Assembly (NCBI GenBank): GCA_002286715.1
Contig: NSJX01000005.1
Coordinates: forward strand, 749,959-813,958
Reading direction: 5' to 3'
DNA length: 64,000 nt
DNA from: Dentipellis sp. KUC8613
Lineage: Eukaryota; Basidiomycota; Agaricomycetes; Russulales; Hericiaceae
Of the stretch, positions 32,219 through 43,486 are shown in pieces. The first letter of the stretch is position 1; every line of letters starts with the position of its first letter. The notes under the pieces are model-generated. The model was not told the origin of the DNA, searched no databases, and saw only the letters and a list, made by a program, of their open reading frames with translations. The position numbers and the translations under genes are program-made.

Positions 32219-34542
32219 ATGGTTAAATCCTCCAAATCCGACAGCACACCTGGTGACGTCCCAGCACACGCGGGCTGCTTCAGCGCGATCTTTCGCAGCC
32301 GACGCCGCCGCGCTGGCACCTCCAATCGGCAGCGCAGCACCGGCACCAGCACCGGCGCACCATCGACGAAACGCGTCGACCGCGTTCAAGTTGACGCGTC
32401 CAAAGCATCCGAGTCCGCAGCAGCAGTGGGATTTGGACTGCCAGGAGGAGAAGAACCGGTGAGGAGCGCTCGTTGATAGGCCCATCCGTACCTGTTTCGC
32501 CCCATGCTGATTTTGATGCATGCGATTCGCAGCCGGAATATGCCCATGTCACGTTTGCGAGCTGCTGCGACTTTTCTGGGACTTTGGCTCGCGAAGGCGC
32601 CAAACCGCCAGCGTACTTCGCGGACGTGAAGGAGCTGCAGAGTCCCGAAGTCATCAGGACCATCGAAGAAAAGCTTGAAGAATTGGACCCGCAGCTGCGG
32701 GAGCTTAGCTTGAAGATACATGGTATGTTCAAGCTCGGCATGTTTGTGATCGCGTCGCAGCGAGTATAGACATTCTCACTGCTTTGCAGACCACCCAGAA
32801 CTCAACTTCCAGGAAAAGTACGTGACGCGTCAAGCCGTCTCAAACGAGGCCTTACCATTTCTAACGTCATCCCAGATTCGCGCATGACCTGCTCACCACT
32901 TTCATGTCCACGCACGGCTTCAAGGTCACCCCGCACTACCTCGGCCTCGACACCGCCTGGCGCGCCGAGGCCTCGCACGGGACAGGCGGGCGCGTGCTCG
33001 GCGTCAACTCCGAGATGGACGCGCTGCCGGGCATCGGCCACGCATGCGGACACAACCTCATCGCGGTCGCGGGCGTCGGCGTCGCGCTCGCTGTGAAGGC
33101 GGCGCTGGCGGAGCATGATATTGCGGGCACGGTGGTGCTATTGGGGACGCCTGGTTTGTCGTTTGCACGGTAGCTTTGTCTTCGTGATTGTGGTGCTGAC
33201 TTGGAGTTTGTTTGGGATTCGTAGCGGAGGAATCGGGAGGGGGGAAGCAGATCCTGCTTGACCGAGGCGGGTACAAAGATATGGACGCCTGCATCATGTC
33301 CGTCCACCCACCCCGCCTCTCCCGATGCAACAACAATTAACCACACACTCGCGAACGTATATAGGTGTCACCCCTTCTCCGGCGCGCCCGACAACTGCTT
33401 CCGCGTCGCGCCGTGCCTCGCACTGCAGAACATCGACGTCGAGTACTTCGGGCACACGTGCGCCTCCTCTCATTCTGCATTCCGCAGTACTCGTATATTG
33501 GTGACTGACAGCCGGCCAGGGCACACGCGGCCATCGCGCCGTGGGAGGGCGTCAACGCGCTCGACGCCGCGTTCCTCGCGTACTCGAGCATCGCCGTGCT
33601 GCGGCAGCAGATCAAGCCGACGCATCGCGTTCAGGGAAGCGTGTCTGGGAGAGATTGGACGCCGAATGGTCAGTGCGCATCGAGCGTCAGCGTACCGAGT
33701 GCTCATGCTCTACCGTGCAGTCATCCCGGACTACGCGAAGATGACATGGATCGTCCGCGCGCCGACCTGGGCTGAGGTCGAAGTCCTACGTGACCGCGTC
33801 GTCAACTGTTTAGAGTGCGTCCCATATCTTCGGACCACTGCCCCGGTCTGACGACTCCTACGGTTTTCCAGAGCCGCAGCCTTGTCCACCGGCTGTAAGC
33901 ACAAACTCACGCTCGGCGAGCGTTACATGGACCTGCGACACAACCCCGTCCTCGGTACGCATTTCCTCTCTCCCTGCATTAAACCCAACTGACGCTGTCC
34001 ACGGCTACATAGCGGAAGCCTTCGCTGCAGTATCGCAGCACCACTACAACCTGCCTACGCAGATCCTCGACGACACCATGCCCGCCTCGACAGACTTCGT
34101 ACGTGCTCGCACCCTTCCCCATTCGTCGGCGTACTCACGCCGCATTTCGTATCTTTACAGGGCAATGTCACATACGGTACGCCCCCTCCCTTTCACACCT
34201 TCGCCAAACCGCCCAACTCACTAATTAATCAACTCACAGCCCTCCCCGCCCTCCACCCCGTCTTCTGTACGCCCCCTCCCTCATCCCATCCTCGCTGACC
34301 ACTAACCACCCCTCTCTCCCTCTCCCTCGCCTGTCCATTGGACAGTCATCCCAACAACCGAACCCAACAGCTCCCCACACACCCCCGGCTTCGCGCTCGC
34401 AGCCCGCACGCCCGGCGCACACGCGTCCATGCTGCGCGCGGCGCGCAGCCTCGCGCTCACGGGGCTGCGCGTGCTCGCGGACGACGCGTTCTTCGCGCGC
34501 GTGCGGGCGGCGTATGAAGCGCAAGGCGCGGGCGGCGTATGA
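32219..34542 (+). CDS. M20-family amidohydrolase (PM20D2/aminoacylase-1-like)
   Basis: This is a zinc-dependent carboxypeptidase/amidase-type hydrolase related to peptidase M20 domain protein 2. The start gives a basic N-terminus ([12 protein letters not shown]). The catalytic domain begins at [20 protein letters not shown]. Metal-site motifs are [20 protein letters not shown] and [11 protein letters not shown], followed by the dimerisation lid ([20 protein letters not shown]) and [20 protein letters not shown]. There are about nine introns, including two tiny exons (34161-34176, 16 bases; 34240-34266, 27 bases). Exon edges between 32450 and 32545 are uncertain. The final residues are altered by a 25-bp tandem duplication. 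The likely role is hydrolysis of N-acyl amino acids or odd dipeptides; the substrate cannot be inferred. Confidence 0.88.
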
Positions 34543-34552
34543 AGCGCAAGGT
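34503..34552 (+). repeat. 25-bp tandem duplication at the 3' end of the M20 gene
   Basis: The unit beginning GCGGGCGGCGTATGAAGCGC occurs at 34503-34527 and again at 34528-34552, with a period of 25 bases. Because 25 is not a multiple of three, the second copy is read in a new frame and supplies the TGA stop at 34540-34542. Confidence 0.85.
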
Positions 34553-35327
34553 GCGGACGGAGAGGCATAGGGTGCGCGCGAGGAGGTGTAGATGTAGCCT
34601 CCTTCGCGGACCTGAACAGAAAGCGAGTTGGACTTTTCAAGCTTCGAGTCGTGCATAGACTGTGATACACATCTATACCTATAGCTATACCCACATTGAC
34701 GTTGATGAGGTGCACATTTCTATCCCAACGCAACACATCCTATTTGATTATAATCTACCCTCTCTACTTATCTCTATCTCTATCCATCTCCTCTTTTAAA
34801 AATGAACGTTAACTGTGAGCCTTTGAATTGCAGGAAGATGCAGACCGTGTCCACCATGCCATGTCGATGCCGTCGTCTCAGCCGGAAATCAACCCGACCA
34901 GACCAATATAACCGCACACATATAGATACCGCGGCCGGTGTTGGGGACTGAATAGCAGCAATTAATTATGTGTAACGCATACCGGCCACAGCGAAAGAAC
35001 GCAAACAGGATCAGAAACGAAACGAACGAAACGAGGGAACCGCCAACCGCCAACCGCCAACCGCCAACCAACTGCAAAACCGACACCGACGCCGACACCG
35101 AAAAACCAAAAACTAGCGACATGTACATAGATCGGAATGCGCGGGCGGGATTAACGCGGGAAGTCTAACGAGGGGAGAGGAGAGCAGCTAGCAGAGTGTG
35201 AACTGTGAAGTGAATAGCAGCGGCACGTACACGTATACGTACTCTACACCGGCAAACGAAAGCAACAACAACGAGATTCTATCCCACCACCCATCAATGC
35301 CCTACCCTCACCTCACACCTCACCCTC
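34543..35327. other. Convergent intergenic region with short repeats
   Basis: This spacer holds the 3' ends of the M20 and J-domain genes. A (CCGCCAA)n microsatellite sits at about 35040-35068 and a degenerate GAAACGAACGAAACGAG run just before it. No gene is seen. Confidence 0.5.
35040..35068. repeat. Heptanucleotide microsatellite (CCGCCAA)x4
   Basis: Four consecutive perfect or near-perfect CCGCCAA units lie in the non-coding spacer between two convergent genes. Confidence 0.8.
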
Positions 35328-37626
35328 TCACGCGCCACCCGCACCCGCCGCCGCCGGCTCCGGCGTCTGCGCATGCTCGACATGTCCCTGCGCCTGCGCC
35401 TTGCGCTGCTGGCGCATCTGCGCGCGCTTCGACTTGCCGGCTGCCGCCTCGGCGACCATGCGCTCGAGCTCGCGGCGCTCCTCGTCCGACTCGTCCGGGC
35501 GCGTGTTCTTGAAGAGCACGCCGATCGTGAGCAGCCCGCGCGCGCGCAGGTACAGCGTCGACTCGGACACGCCGTGTTCTTTCAGCACGTTGTCGACGAC
35601 CTGGGCGTATGGGCGGGGGTGAGCATGGCGGACGAAAAAGCGGGCTGGGAAGAAAAGGGAGGAGAAGAGGGGGAAGGGAGGGGAAGAGGGGAAAGGGATG
35701 GGGAGAGGGAGAAAGGAAGAGAGACGAACCTCGCGCAGGACCTGCACGACCTCGAAGCGCGTGCCGCGCCACGACGCGAGCATGATCTTGCCCGTCACGT
35801 CCAGCTCGAGCGCGCGCATCTCCTCCTCCGCAAAGTCGCCGCGCTGCTGCAGCCGCTCCATGTCCTGCATCACCTGCTGCACGCTCAGTCTGCGCGCACC
35901 GAGTGGTCGTTCAAGAGAATCAGATACCCGAAATTGATGTCAGTATGGCGCATATACGCAGGGGGAAAGGGACGCACGCGCTGCCGATGACGCCCCACGC
36001 GTCTTTCGCGACGGTGCCTTTTTCTTTTAGACGGGAGAAGAAGCCGGGGCTGCAACGCAAATTACAGCGTTAGCAAATGCGGAATAGAACGAGAAGGAAG
36101 AAGGTAAAAAAAAAACACGCACATGCCGAGGAACTTCTTCGACTTCAAAAACGACGTCGCCTTCATGATATACACATTCCCGATCGTATGCAGCAGCTAG
36201 CCCGAACCCCACCCACAACCATCAGCATCCCGCCTCCACCCAAAAACCCACACCCAAAAAGGCGCCCACTCACCTCGACCCCAAAGCTCTCCAGCTTCAG
36301 ATCCTCCGCCTCGCGCCGCATGCGCTCCTCAAACGCGCGCGTCTCGGGGTCGTCTTTATCGCCCGGCCGCTTCGCCTCGACGAACGGGCGCAGGCGCTCG
36401 ACGAGCTTCGCGGTGAGCATCGCCACGCGCGCCTCCATCGCCTTGCGCCGCTCGCGCTCGAGCTCGTCCATCTGCCGCCGCTGCTCCGGCGTCAGCTTCC
36501 CGCGCGCGGACTTGCGCCGCTTGTCCTTGTCCTTGTCCTTGTCGAGCTCCGACGTGGGTGCGGGGGAGGGAGACGGGGAGGGCGACGCGTCGGAGGTGTG
36601 CGAGACGAGCGAGCCGGGCGTCGGGTGCGCGTGCGGCTGGGACTGCGCGTCGGACGGCTTGGCGCTGTGGGTAGGCCGCGCGCCGGGGGTGGGGGGAGCA
36701 GAGGCGGTCGCGGTCGCGGGGGAAGTGGGCGAGGATGCGGATACGGAGGCGGGCGTGGAGGCGGAGGCGGAGGAGGGCCCCGCGGCGGCGCCGGTGCCGT
36801 TGCTGTTGAGCTCCTTCTCGAGCTCGGCCTTCTCCTCGTCGGACATCATCGTCGTGGCCATGGAGGTCATCTCCTTCATCAGCGTGATCTCGCCGATCTA
36901 TGCGTGTGTGAGTGCATAGTGAGATCAGGTACGAGGGTCAGGTAAGGGCGGAATGGGGAGGGGATGGAACGCACGTAGTCGTTGAAACGCTCGCCGCCGA
37001 ACACGTTCGCGAAGAACCCGGCGGCGTCCTCGACGTTCACGCCGCCCTCTTTGTCGACCTGCGTATATGCGGAATGCGCGTCAGAGTGGCCGGGCCACAA
37101 GATACCAGCACCAACAAGCAAGCACTCACCATCTTCTTGCCGTTCTTGTCGTACACTGCGCGCAGATTCTGTATGTATTATCGTGTCTCAGTATTCACGC
37201 CCATCTCGCTTTCGCGCCTACGGGTGAGCGGTACGCACCGGGTCTGAGAGTACGCGATACGCCTCACTGCACGAATTCGCAATAGGGCGTCAGCACCACA
37301 CCACACCGCAAACCGGATAACCCATCGCGCACCTCATCTCCTTAAACTTCTCCTCCGCATCCGGCGAGGGGTTCTTGTCGGGATGATACTACACCACCCG
37401 CCACACCACACACCAACCCATCAACCCCCATCCAAACGCAAGCGGAAAGGCAAACGCACCTTCATCGCGCCCTTGCGGTACGCCTTCTTGAGCTCCGTGT
37501 CGGTCACATCGACGCCCACCCCGAGCTGCGCAGCTGTGTCAGCGCGCGGCACTGGTACTCGCGCAGAGGAGAGAGCTGGGACACGGCACGCACGAGATCG
37601 TAGTATTCCGTTTCGACGGGGGCCAT
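35328..37626 (-). CDS. J-domain co-chaperone of the Caj1/Djp1 type (DnaJ plus X domain)
   Basis: It starts MAPVETEYYDL at 37626. Introns follow, and then a type-III J domain with KKAYRKGAMK, the Hsp70-activating HPD in YHPDKNPSPDAEEKFKEM (near residue 35), and SEAYRVLSDP. A Ser/Pro/Ala-rich, probably disordered linker contains DKDKDKDKRRKS. The C-terminal X-type domain (ARVAMLTAKLVERLRPFVEA, LLHTIGNVYIMKATSFLK, ELDVTGKIMLASWRGTRFE) matches the fungal Caj1/Djp1 family. In yeast, Djp1 helps import peroxisomal and some mitochondrial proteins, while Caj1 is a cytosolic or membrane partner of Hsp70. About 500 residues, stop TGA at 35328. No Cys-rich zinc module or membrane anchor is seen. Which of the two paralogues it matches is undecided. 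Confidence 0.92.
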
Positions 37627-39894
37627 GGCGCGAGGGTGCTGCTGCTTCTGCGTGTGTGTGTGTGTACGCTCGCTTGCTGCTCCAGCCGCTACGATCTGGT
37701 TCAGGAAGTGCTGTAGTGTAGTCCTAGTTCCTCAGGCGCCGGATGCGCGATCGGCTCCTATCGGGTCTAGTCACAGTAGGTGGCCCTCTCTATAGATCTC
37801 GCGTGTTGTACTTCGCGAGAACGCTTGCGAGATGGTTGTGGAGGTGCTGGAGGTGGTGGTGGTAGAAAGAGGAGGAGGAGGAGAAGTGGAAAGTTGCAGA
37901 GTGGACTCGGAAGGGAGCGTCGACCGCGGCAGTGGCGGTGCCGCCGATCCACCGTCCACATCCGGCCGCTCGGCGCCCGCCCTTGACTCACTCCGGCCCT
38001 GTCAAAGCGCTCGCTCACCTCTTCTGTCAATAATGGACTCTGGAGCATTGACCCGCCACCTCTGTGTGCAGACTGTGAGACATGTGGTTGCGAGAAACGT
38101 GGCTCGCGCGAATCGTGTGGTGGTGCCACTGGAGCATTGACACGGTGCGTCGTAATAGACTCTTTCTCTTTCGCAAGTCTCAGCTGCAGAAGGAAGTGAC
38201 AGTGACATAGCCTACAGGCCCCGAAGCACCCAAGGTTGAAGCTTGCAGGCTGGTGCCGACCATATCGAGCAACCCCAACGCCATGTATACATACATATAC
38301 GTACGTACTGACATGGGTCTGGATATCGCACGAGCTGCAGCAGTTGCAGCTGCCGGTCGGCCCATTGTGTATGATTCTAACTTTAGCGCAGCCATGCACT
38401 AGGGTGGCTCAGGCTAAGACCTAGTTCGACTTTCAGGCTTCCCCGCGTCCCCAGCTACGGCGTCGACATGTACTATCTCGGCTGCTGGGGTGTTGATCCC
38501 CCCAGATGTTCATATGCATGACCTCGCTTTGCGTGGTCGCCGGTGACCCACGAACATGCAATCGCTCCCAGCCCCAGCCCCAGCCCCAGCCGCTCCGGAT
38601 CCCATTGGCACTGTCTCGCCACTGCGCATTGTGCCCAAGCCCTCCAATCCGAGACCCCAAGACCTCGAGGCTTGCAGCTGCAACCGCACACCTTCAGCCG
38701 TCATGCGCAGCGGAGGGGCTCGACCTGCCGAGACAGCCTCATCCACGCCAGATGGCACACCTCCCGACGACATGCCAGGTAGGTCAACACATCGGGCTAA
38801 GCGTCAGCAGTGCTGCGCTGGGGTCGTAGCCCCATCCCCATCCCCACCACGTCAATGCATGGCTCTGCGTCAGACCCGTCCACTGACACAAGCCACGACT
38901 CGCCTCTCGACTCAAACTCAAACCCCCGCTCTCACGTCATCCCGTCGCCACACCCACAAACCATCAATCATCCCACAAACCAAAACCCAAACCCAAAACC
39001 CACCCCGCACCCCATAATCAAATCGAAACCGTACATTGCCTGCCTACCGCATTGTGCATTGTGCATTGTGCATTGTGATTACAGCGAACTATATACCAGT
39101 ACCAGTACGGCGTGAATGTAAATTGTAGACTGCAAAGGATACGTAGATAGATGATAGATGATAAATGTAGGTGTCGCGAGCGCATGAGAAAGTCTCTTAG
39201 CCTGAAGCAATACTATGTGCTGTGTGCTGTATGGTGTGTGTGGTGTGTGGTGCGTATGTATGTATGTATGTGGAACGCGATAGCAGCGTGAAATGATGCA
39301 GAATGTAGAATGTGGAGCGCAGAGCCAACGCGAAATGAAACACGGAACAACGGGAGCTGGAGACGGGAGACATGAAGCGGGAGACGGGGGACAGCATTTC
39401 ACATGAGACAGCGCGCACTGACCACCGACACGCGCCGGCGGCGTGCACCTGCATCTGCATCTGCATCATGTCTCAGCCTGTCGCCGTCGCCGTCGCCGTC
39501 TTGGCGCGCCCGCGCCCAAGCCCCAAACCGAAAACCAAGCGAGAAACTAGAAAAAAAACGAGAAAGAAAAAAGGAACGAAAAACCCCTGACGGAACGCAT
39601 GAACGAACGAACGGATAGACGAATGGATGGATGGATGGATGAACGCCAATAGTGGCAACGGCGGGTCGTGGCAGCGCTAGCTACGCCAGCCCGGACGTCG
39701 ACGTAATAAGAACGAAGATGTATAGTCGTATCAAAAACAACAACAGCGGCAGCAGCAGAAAAAAAGGGAAAGAACAGACAGAATAAGCTTAAGCTAGATA
39801 GATACAGACGCCTCGAAAAACGCAGATCGCCAACCCCTCTATATCCATCCAGTCCGAAGCGAAGATAAACACAGAACGAGAAGAGAGACGACAC
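37627..39894. other. Gene-free interval with several microsatellites
   Basis: I see no convincing gene in these 2.3 kb. The first few hundred bases are the J-protein promoter. Short tandem runs lie at about 37645-37665 (GT), 38573-38592 (CCAGCC), 39050-39078 (GCATTGT x4), 39255-39272 (GTAT) and 39605-39640 (ACGA then TGGA). The last 300 bases before 39895 are A-rich and probably the 3' UTR of the next minus-strand gene. Confidence 0.5.
39048..39078. repeat. Heptanucleotide microsatellite (GCATTGT)x4
   Basis: Four consecutive GCATTGT units occur in non-coding DNA between the J-domain gene and the hypothetical gene at 39895. Confidence 0.8.
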
Positions 39895-40879
39895 CTACAC
39901 CTGCGCAATCCGCGGCGTCCGCAGCGCCTCCTCCCCCTCCTCGTCCCCCACCACCGGCTCGCCCCCGACCTCGAACCTGACCGCCTTGCGCGGCGGCACG
40001 AGCTCCGGCTCGCTCACGCACACGCTCACCGCCGCGACACGCCCATGCGCGCGCCCGCGCGCCCACAGTCTGCCAAAGAGCGCGCGCGCGCTCTGCGGCG
40101 TCGGCGGGGCGCTGCTCGACGCGGCGGTCGACACGGACGCGGCCGAGTCGAGCGTCGTGAGCGAGCCCGATTTTGAGCGTGCCGAGACGCACGTCGATGC
40201 GGATGTGGCTGCGGCTGTGGGTGTCGGCGTGGGTGTCGGTGTCGGTGACGGCGCGGGCGATGCGGATGCGGACGCCGAGGTGGACGACTTTTTGAGCGCA
40301 GAGCGCGCGGGGGGCGGCGGGAGCGGGACGGAGGAGAGGCGGCGGGGGTGCGGATGGCGCGTGCGGGTTGCCGGTGCGGATGCGGGTGCGAGGAACGCCG
40401 TGCCGGAGGCGTGCGAGTACGAGTACGAGTGCCGGCGGTGCGCGTGCGGGTGCGGGGAGGGCGAGGGCGAGTGGGAGCGGAAGTGCGACTGCGAGGACGA
40501 CGCGGAGGACGGGCGCAGGGGCAGGTGCGCGAGGTGCGCGGGGATGTGCGGCGTGCGGGAGATGTGGAGGCCCATCGCGATCTGCTCGACGGACGGCGCC
40601 GCGCCCGGGTCGGTGTCGTCTGCGCGGTAGCGCGAGCGCGCGCGTGCGCGCTGCTCGAACTCGAGCGTGTCCGGATCCTGTCGTGTGCGCCTGCGTCAGT
40701 GGGTGTGACTTACGGAAGAGGGAGTGCGTGCTCACGGGCATGTCGTCGCGGGATTTCTGCTTGAGCGAGAAGAGGGGTCGGAGGGAGATGAAGAGCTTGG
40801 TGGGCGTGGGCCTGCCGCTGCCAGAGGAGGAGGACGAGGGGGCGGGCGAGGGGTCGTTGCGGAGGGAATTTAGAGACAT
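39895..40879 (-). CDS. Low-complexity hypothetical protein (basidiomycete)
   Basis: Two exons (40736-40879 and 39895-40677) joined in phase 0 across a 58-base intron give 308 residues from MSLNSLRNDPSPAPSSSSSG to RTPRIAQV. Short conserved-looking blocks are TKLFISLRPLFSLKQKSRDD, DTLEFEQRARARSRYR and VEQIAMGLHISRTPHIPAHL. The rest is Ser/Ala/Pro-rich with His-rich and TPTPTPTPT runs, and is probably disordered. Near the C-terminus, PPRKAVRFEVGGEP resembles a PP1-docking RVxF-like motif (VRFE), which is only suggestive. I do not recognise a family. The clean intron, the start-to-stop frame and the composition contrast with neighbouring non-coding DNA argue it is real. GC-rich codons create long antisense frames here. 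Confidence 0.65.
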
Positions 40880-41176
40880 TGTGCCAGCGGAACTGGAGGG
40901 GGAGCAGTCGTTCGGTGGCAAGGGGTGGAGGCTATATAGTGGCTCGGAGGGCAGAGACGGGCGTTAGGGATACGTCAGAGGCAAGCGGCAAGTGAACGTG
41001 GTTTTGGGGATCCGCGCCAGGCCCGTGAGACTTTTATCAACTTCCCGCGCCCACTCGGCCCGCTCAGGTGGCTGTACACCTTCCGCGTCTCCGTCCGTTG
41101 CAGCACGCACGCTCTTTCTTGCTTCCGCATCCACAAGCACTGCGGTATATTTTACACGAAAGAATTTGGTATGTCT

Positions 41177-43486
41177 CTACAGCTTCGCCCTGTCCTCGAA
41201 CAGCGTGTACAACTCCTCCGCCGCCCGCTCGATCTCCTCCACGAATTCCGCATTCGGCATTTCCTTGCGCGACGTGATCGTGTACTGCAGGTAATCTGTC
41301 CCCACATTCAGCCGTTATCCCCTGCAAGCAGAGACACCACGCACCATCGAACCCGGTCATGTACGCGACGCCAAACCCATCGGGCACGACCTCGCCCCAC
41401 CCGTACACCTCAAAGTGCCGCGAGAACACCGCGGACGTGCTCAGCGCCCAGTAGCTCGACCGCTTCACGAGCGCGTCCTCAAACAGCTCCGGCACCGGCT
41501 CGCCCTTCTCCAGCGACAGCTTCAGGCCTACACCCACCCGCGTCAGCCACAACCCACCACAACCCACGTACAACACTCACCCAGCAAATGGCGGTCCACG
41601 CCCTCGCCCGCACCCGCCGCCTTGGCCAGCTCCACATGCTTCTTCGCGGCCGCCTCGAACAGCGCTCTACGCTCCGCCCCCGCGCGCTCCTCGAGCATGC
41701 TCCGCACCCACGCCTCGCTCTCGCTCGTCACGACGCGGATCGCCTCCGTGCGGCCCTTCGCGAACCGGCGCGTCGTCGCCGCCTCGTACGTCCCGCCCGG
41801 CCGCGGCGCCCCCGTGCGCGCGCGCAGCCGCGCGTACGCGAGCTGCACGACCATCTGCGCCCACGAGTCCGGCGACACGCCGAACGCCTTGATCGCGCGC
41901 TTCCCGTACGCCGTGCGCGTCATGCGGAGCTCCTGCCCGCCGACCAGCTCTGCCGCCGCCTGCTCCGCGCGCACGACCGCCGCGCGCGTGCGCGGATCCA
42001 CGTCCCAGCGCATTTCTTCCGCAGGCGCGACAGTGCCCGCGCCCGCGCCGTGGTCAAAGTCCGGCCGCTCGAGCTGCGTGAGCATCCAGTCGCACAGCGT
42101 CACCGTCGGCGTGCCGTCCATGACCGAGTGCTCGCCCATGATGCCCGCCGCGCCGTCGTCGCACACGATCAGCTGCACGGGCTTGTCGACCCAGCGGTTG
42201 CGCACGCCCGCGCCGCCGTGCCACAGCTGCCGCGAGAACGCGACCTCGCTGCGCGGCGCGTCCGTGTCGAGGCACAGCACGAACGCCGCGCTGTACAGCG
42301 TGCGCAGGTGCGCGTCGTTCGCCGCGGACGCGCGCAGGTGCAGCTGGTCCTGCGCCCACACGTCGCGGTTCGACGCCGTCAGCGCGCCGAGGCCCTCGCC
42401 GGGCCCGAGGCGGTCGCTTTCCTTGATGATATGCTGCAGCTGCCTGTGCGCGCGTAAATCATCCCTAGCATAAGCGTGAGTGAGGGCGGGCAGACGCACT
42501 CTTGCAACTCCTCTGTGCTCAGCAGGCGCCCGTCGCGCGCGACGTCGAGCTTCCAGAACCGGCCCTGGCGCAGCACGACGATGTGCCCGACCAGACCCTC
42601 CTTCTCCGGCTTGCTGTACGACACGCTCCAGTCGAGCCCCTCGGGGCCCGGCACGCGCCCGCAGTCGAACATCCACCTACGCGCCCGTAGTCGTAGCATT
42701 AGTGCGTCGGAATATAATAGAGCGTATGCGTATGGAGCAGGCGCACCGGAACGTGTCCATGCAGAACGGCGCGGCCTTGCTGCCCTCGGGCGCGATCTCC
42801 CCGCGGTACAGCGCGCGGCGGAACAGCAGCGCGGAGCGCGTCAGCTCCGCCGCGCGCCGCACGGGGTTCTGCCCCTCATGTGTGCGGCGGTGGAACCCGT
42901 CTGTGGCGCGATCAGCATGCATCCTCCACCCGACCTCCCACCCCCCAAGTAGCACTTACAATAATACGACACGTTCACCACGACCTAACGCACCACCCCC
43001 TGATCAGCACACCCACCCACCCAACTCATCCTCACTAAAATCACAACTCACCGAGTCGCGATATCCCAGATACGCCAGATCATCCCACCACCGCTCCAAC
43101 CACGAGCTCTCCCCGCTCCTCATCGCCTCCTCCCTCCTGCTCTCCAGCCGCGCCTGCAGGCGCTCGCCCACGCCGCCACTCTGCCCAAAACGCTCCACCT
43201 TGCCCGCCGCAGCCGCGTACTCCGCCTCATCACGCGCGAGCGGGCGCAGGCTCGCGGCGAGCCGCGCGAGCGTCGCGCGCAGCGCGGGCACGGGCAGCGG
43301 TGGGAGGGCGGGCTGCGCGGCGAAGGTGGTGCCTGCGGTGGGGAGCGGGGCGCCGGATTTCCAGGAGGTGGGGCGCGGGGCGGGGGGGAGGACCGGTTCT
43401 GGAACAGGTGCCGAACGAGCAGGGGAGGAGGAGGACATGGTGCGGAGGGGGGCACGGCGGAGGACGAGGCGCTGGAGGAGGGGCAT
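41177..43486 (-). CDS. CAT2: Carnitine O-acetyltransferase (mitochondrial and peroxisomal)
   Basis: It transfers acetyl groups between CoA and carnitine, shuttling acetyl units between peroxisome and mitochondrion. There are about seven exons, including a 25-base microexon (42960-42984), and about 650 residues. Family motifs: SWLERWWDDLAYLGYRDS, the FCMDTFR / WMFDCGRVPG region, GHIVVLRQGRFWKLDV, the catalytic-His context GIMGEHSVMDGTPTVTLCDW, QLAYARLRARTG, TYEAATTRRFAKGRTEAIR and DGFGVAYMT. The first ATG (43486) adds MPLLQRLVLRRAPLRT, an Arg-rich presequence with no acidic residues. A second in-frame ATG (43438) would remove it. The C-terminus is AKL, a peroxisomal PTS1. This arrangement parallels yeast Cat2, which is dually targeted. 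Substrate chain length is inferred from family resemblance. Confidence 0.93.

Noticed and set aside
35040..35068. CRISPR-like or regulatory repeat array
   Set aside because: The units are seven bases, contiguous and without spacers: a plain microsatellite in a eukaryotic spacer.
41171..42457. Long plus-strand open frame opposite the carnitine acetyltransferase
   Set aside because: It is an antisense mirror of GC-rich exons: Arg/Ala/Pro-rich, with no domain. The minus strand carries all family motifs.
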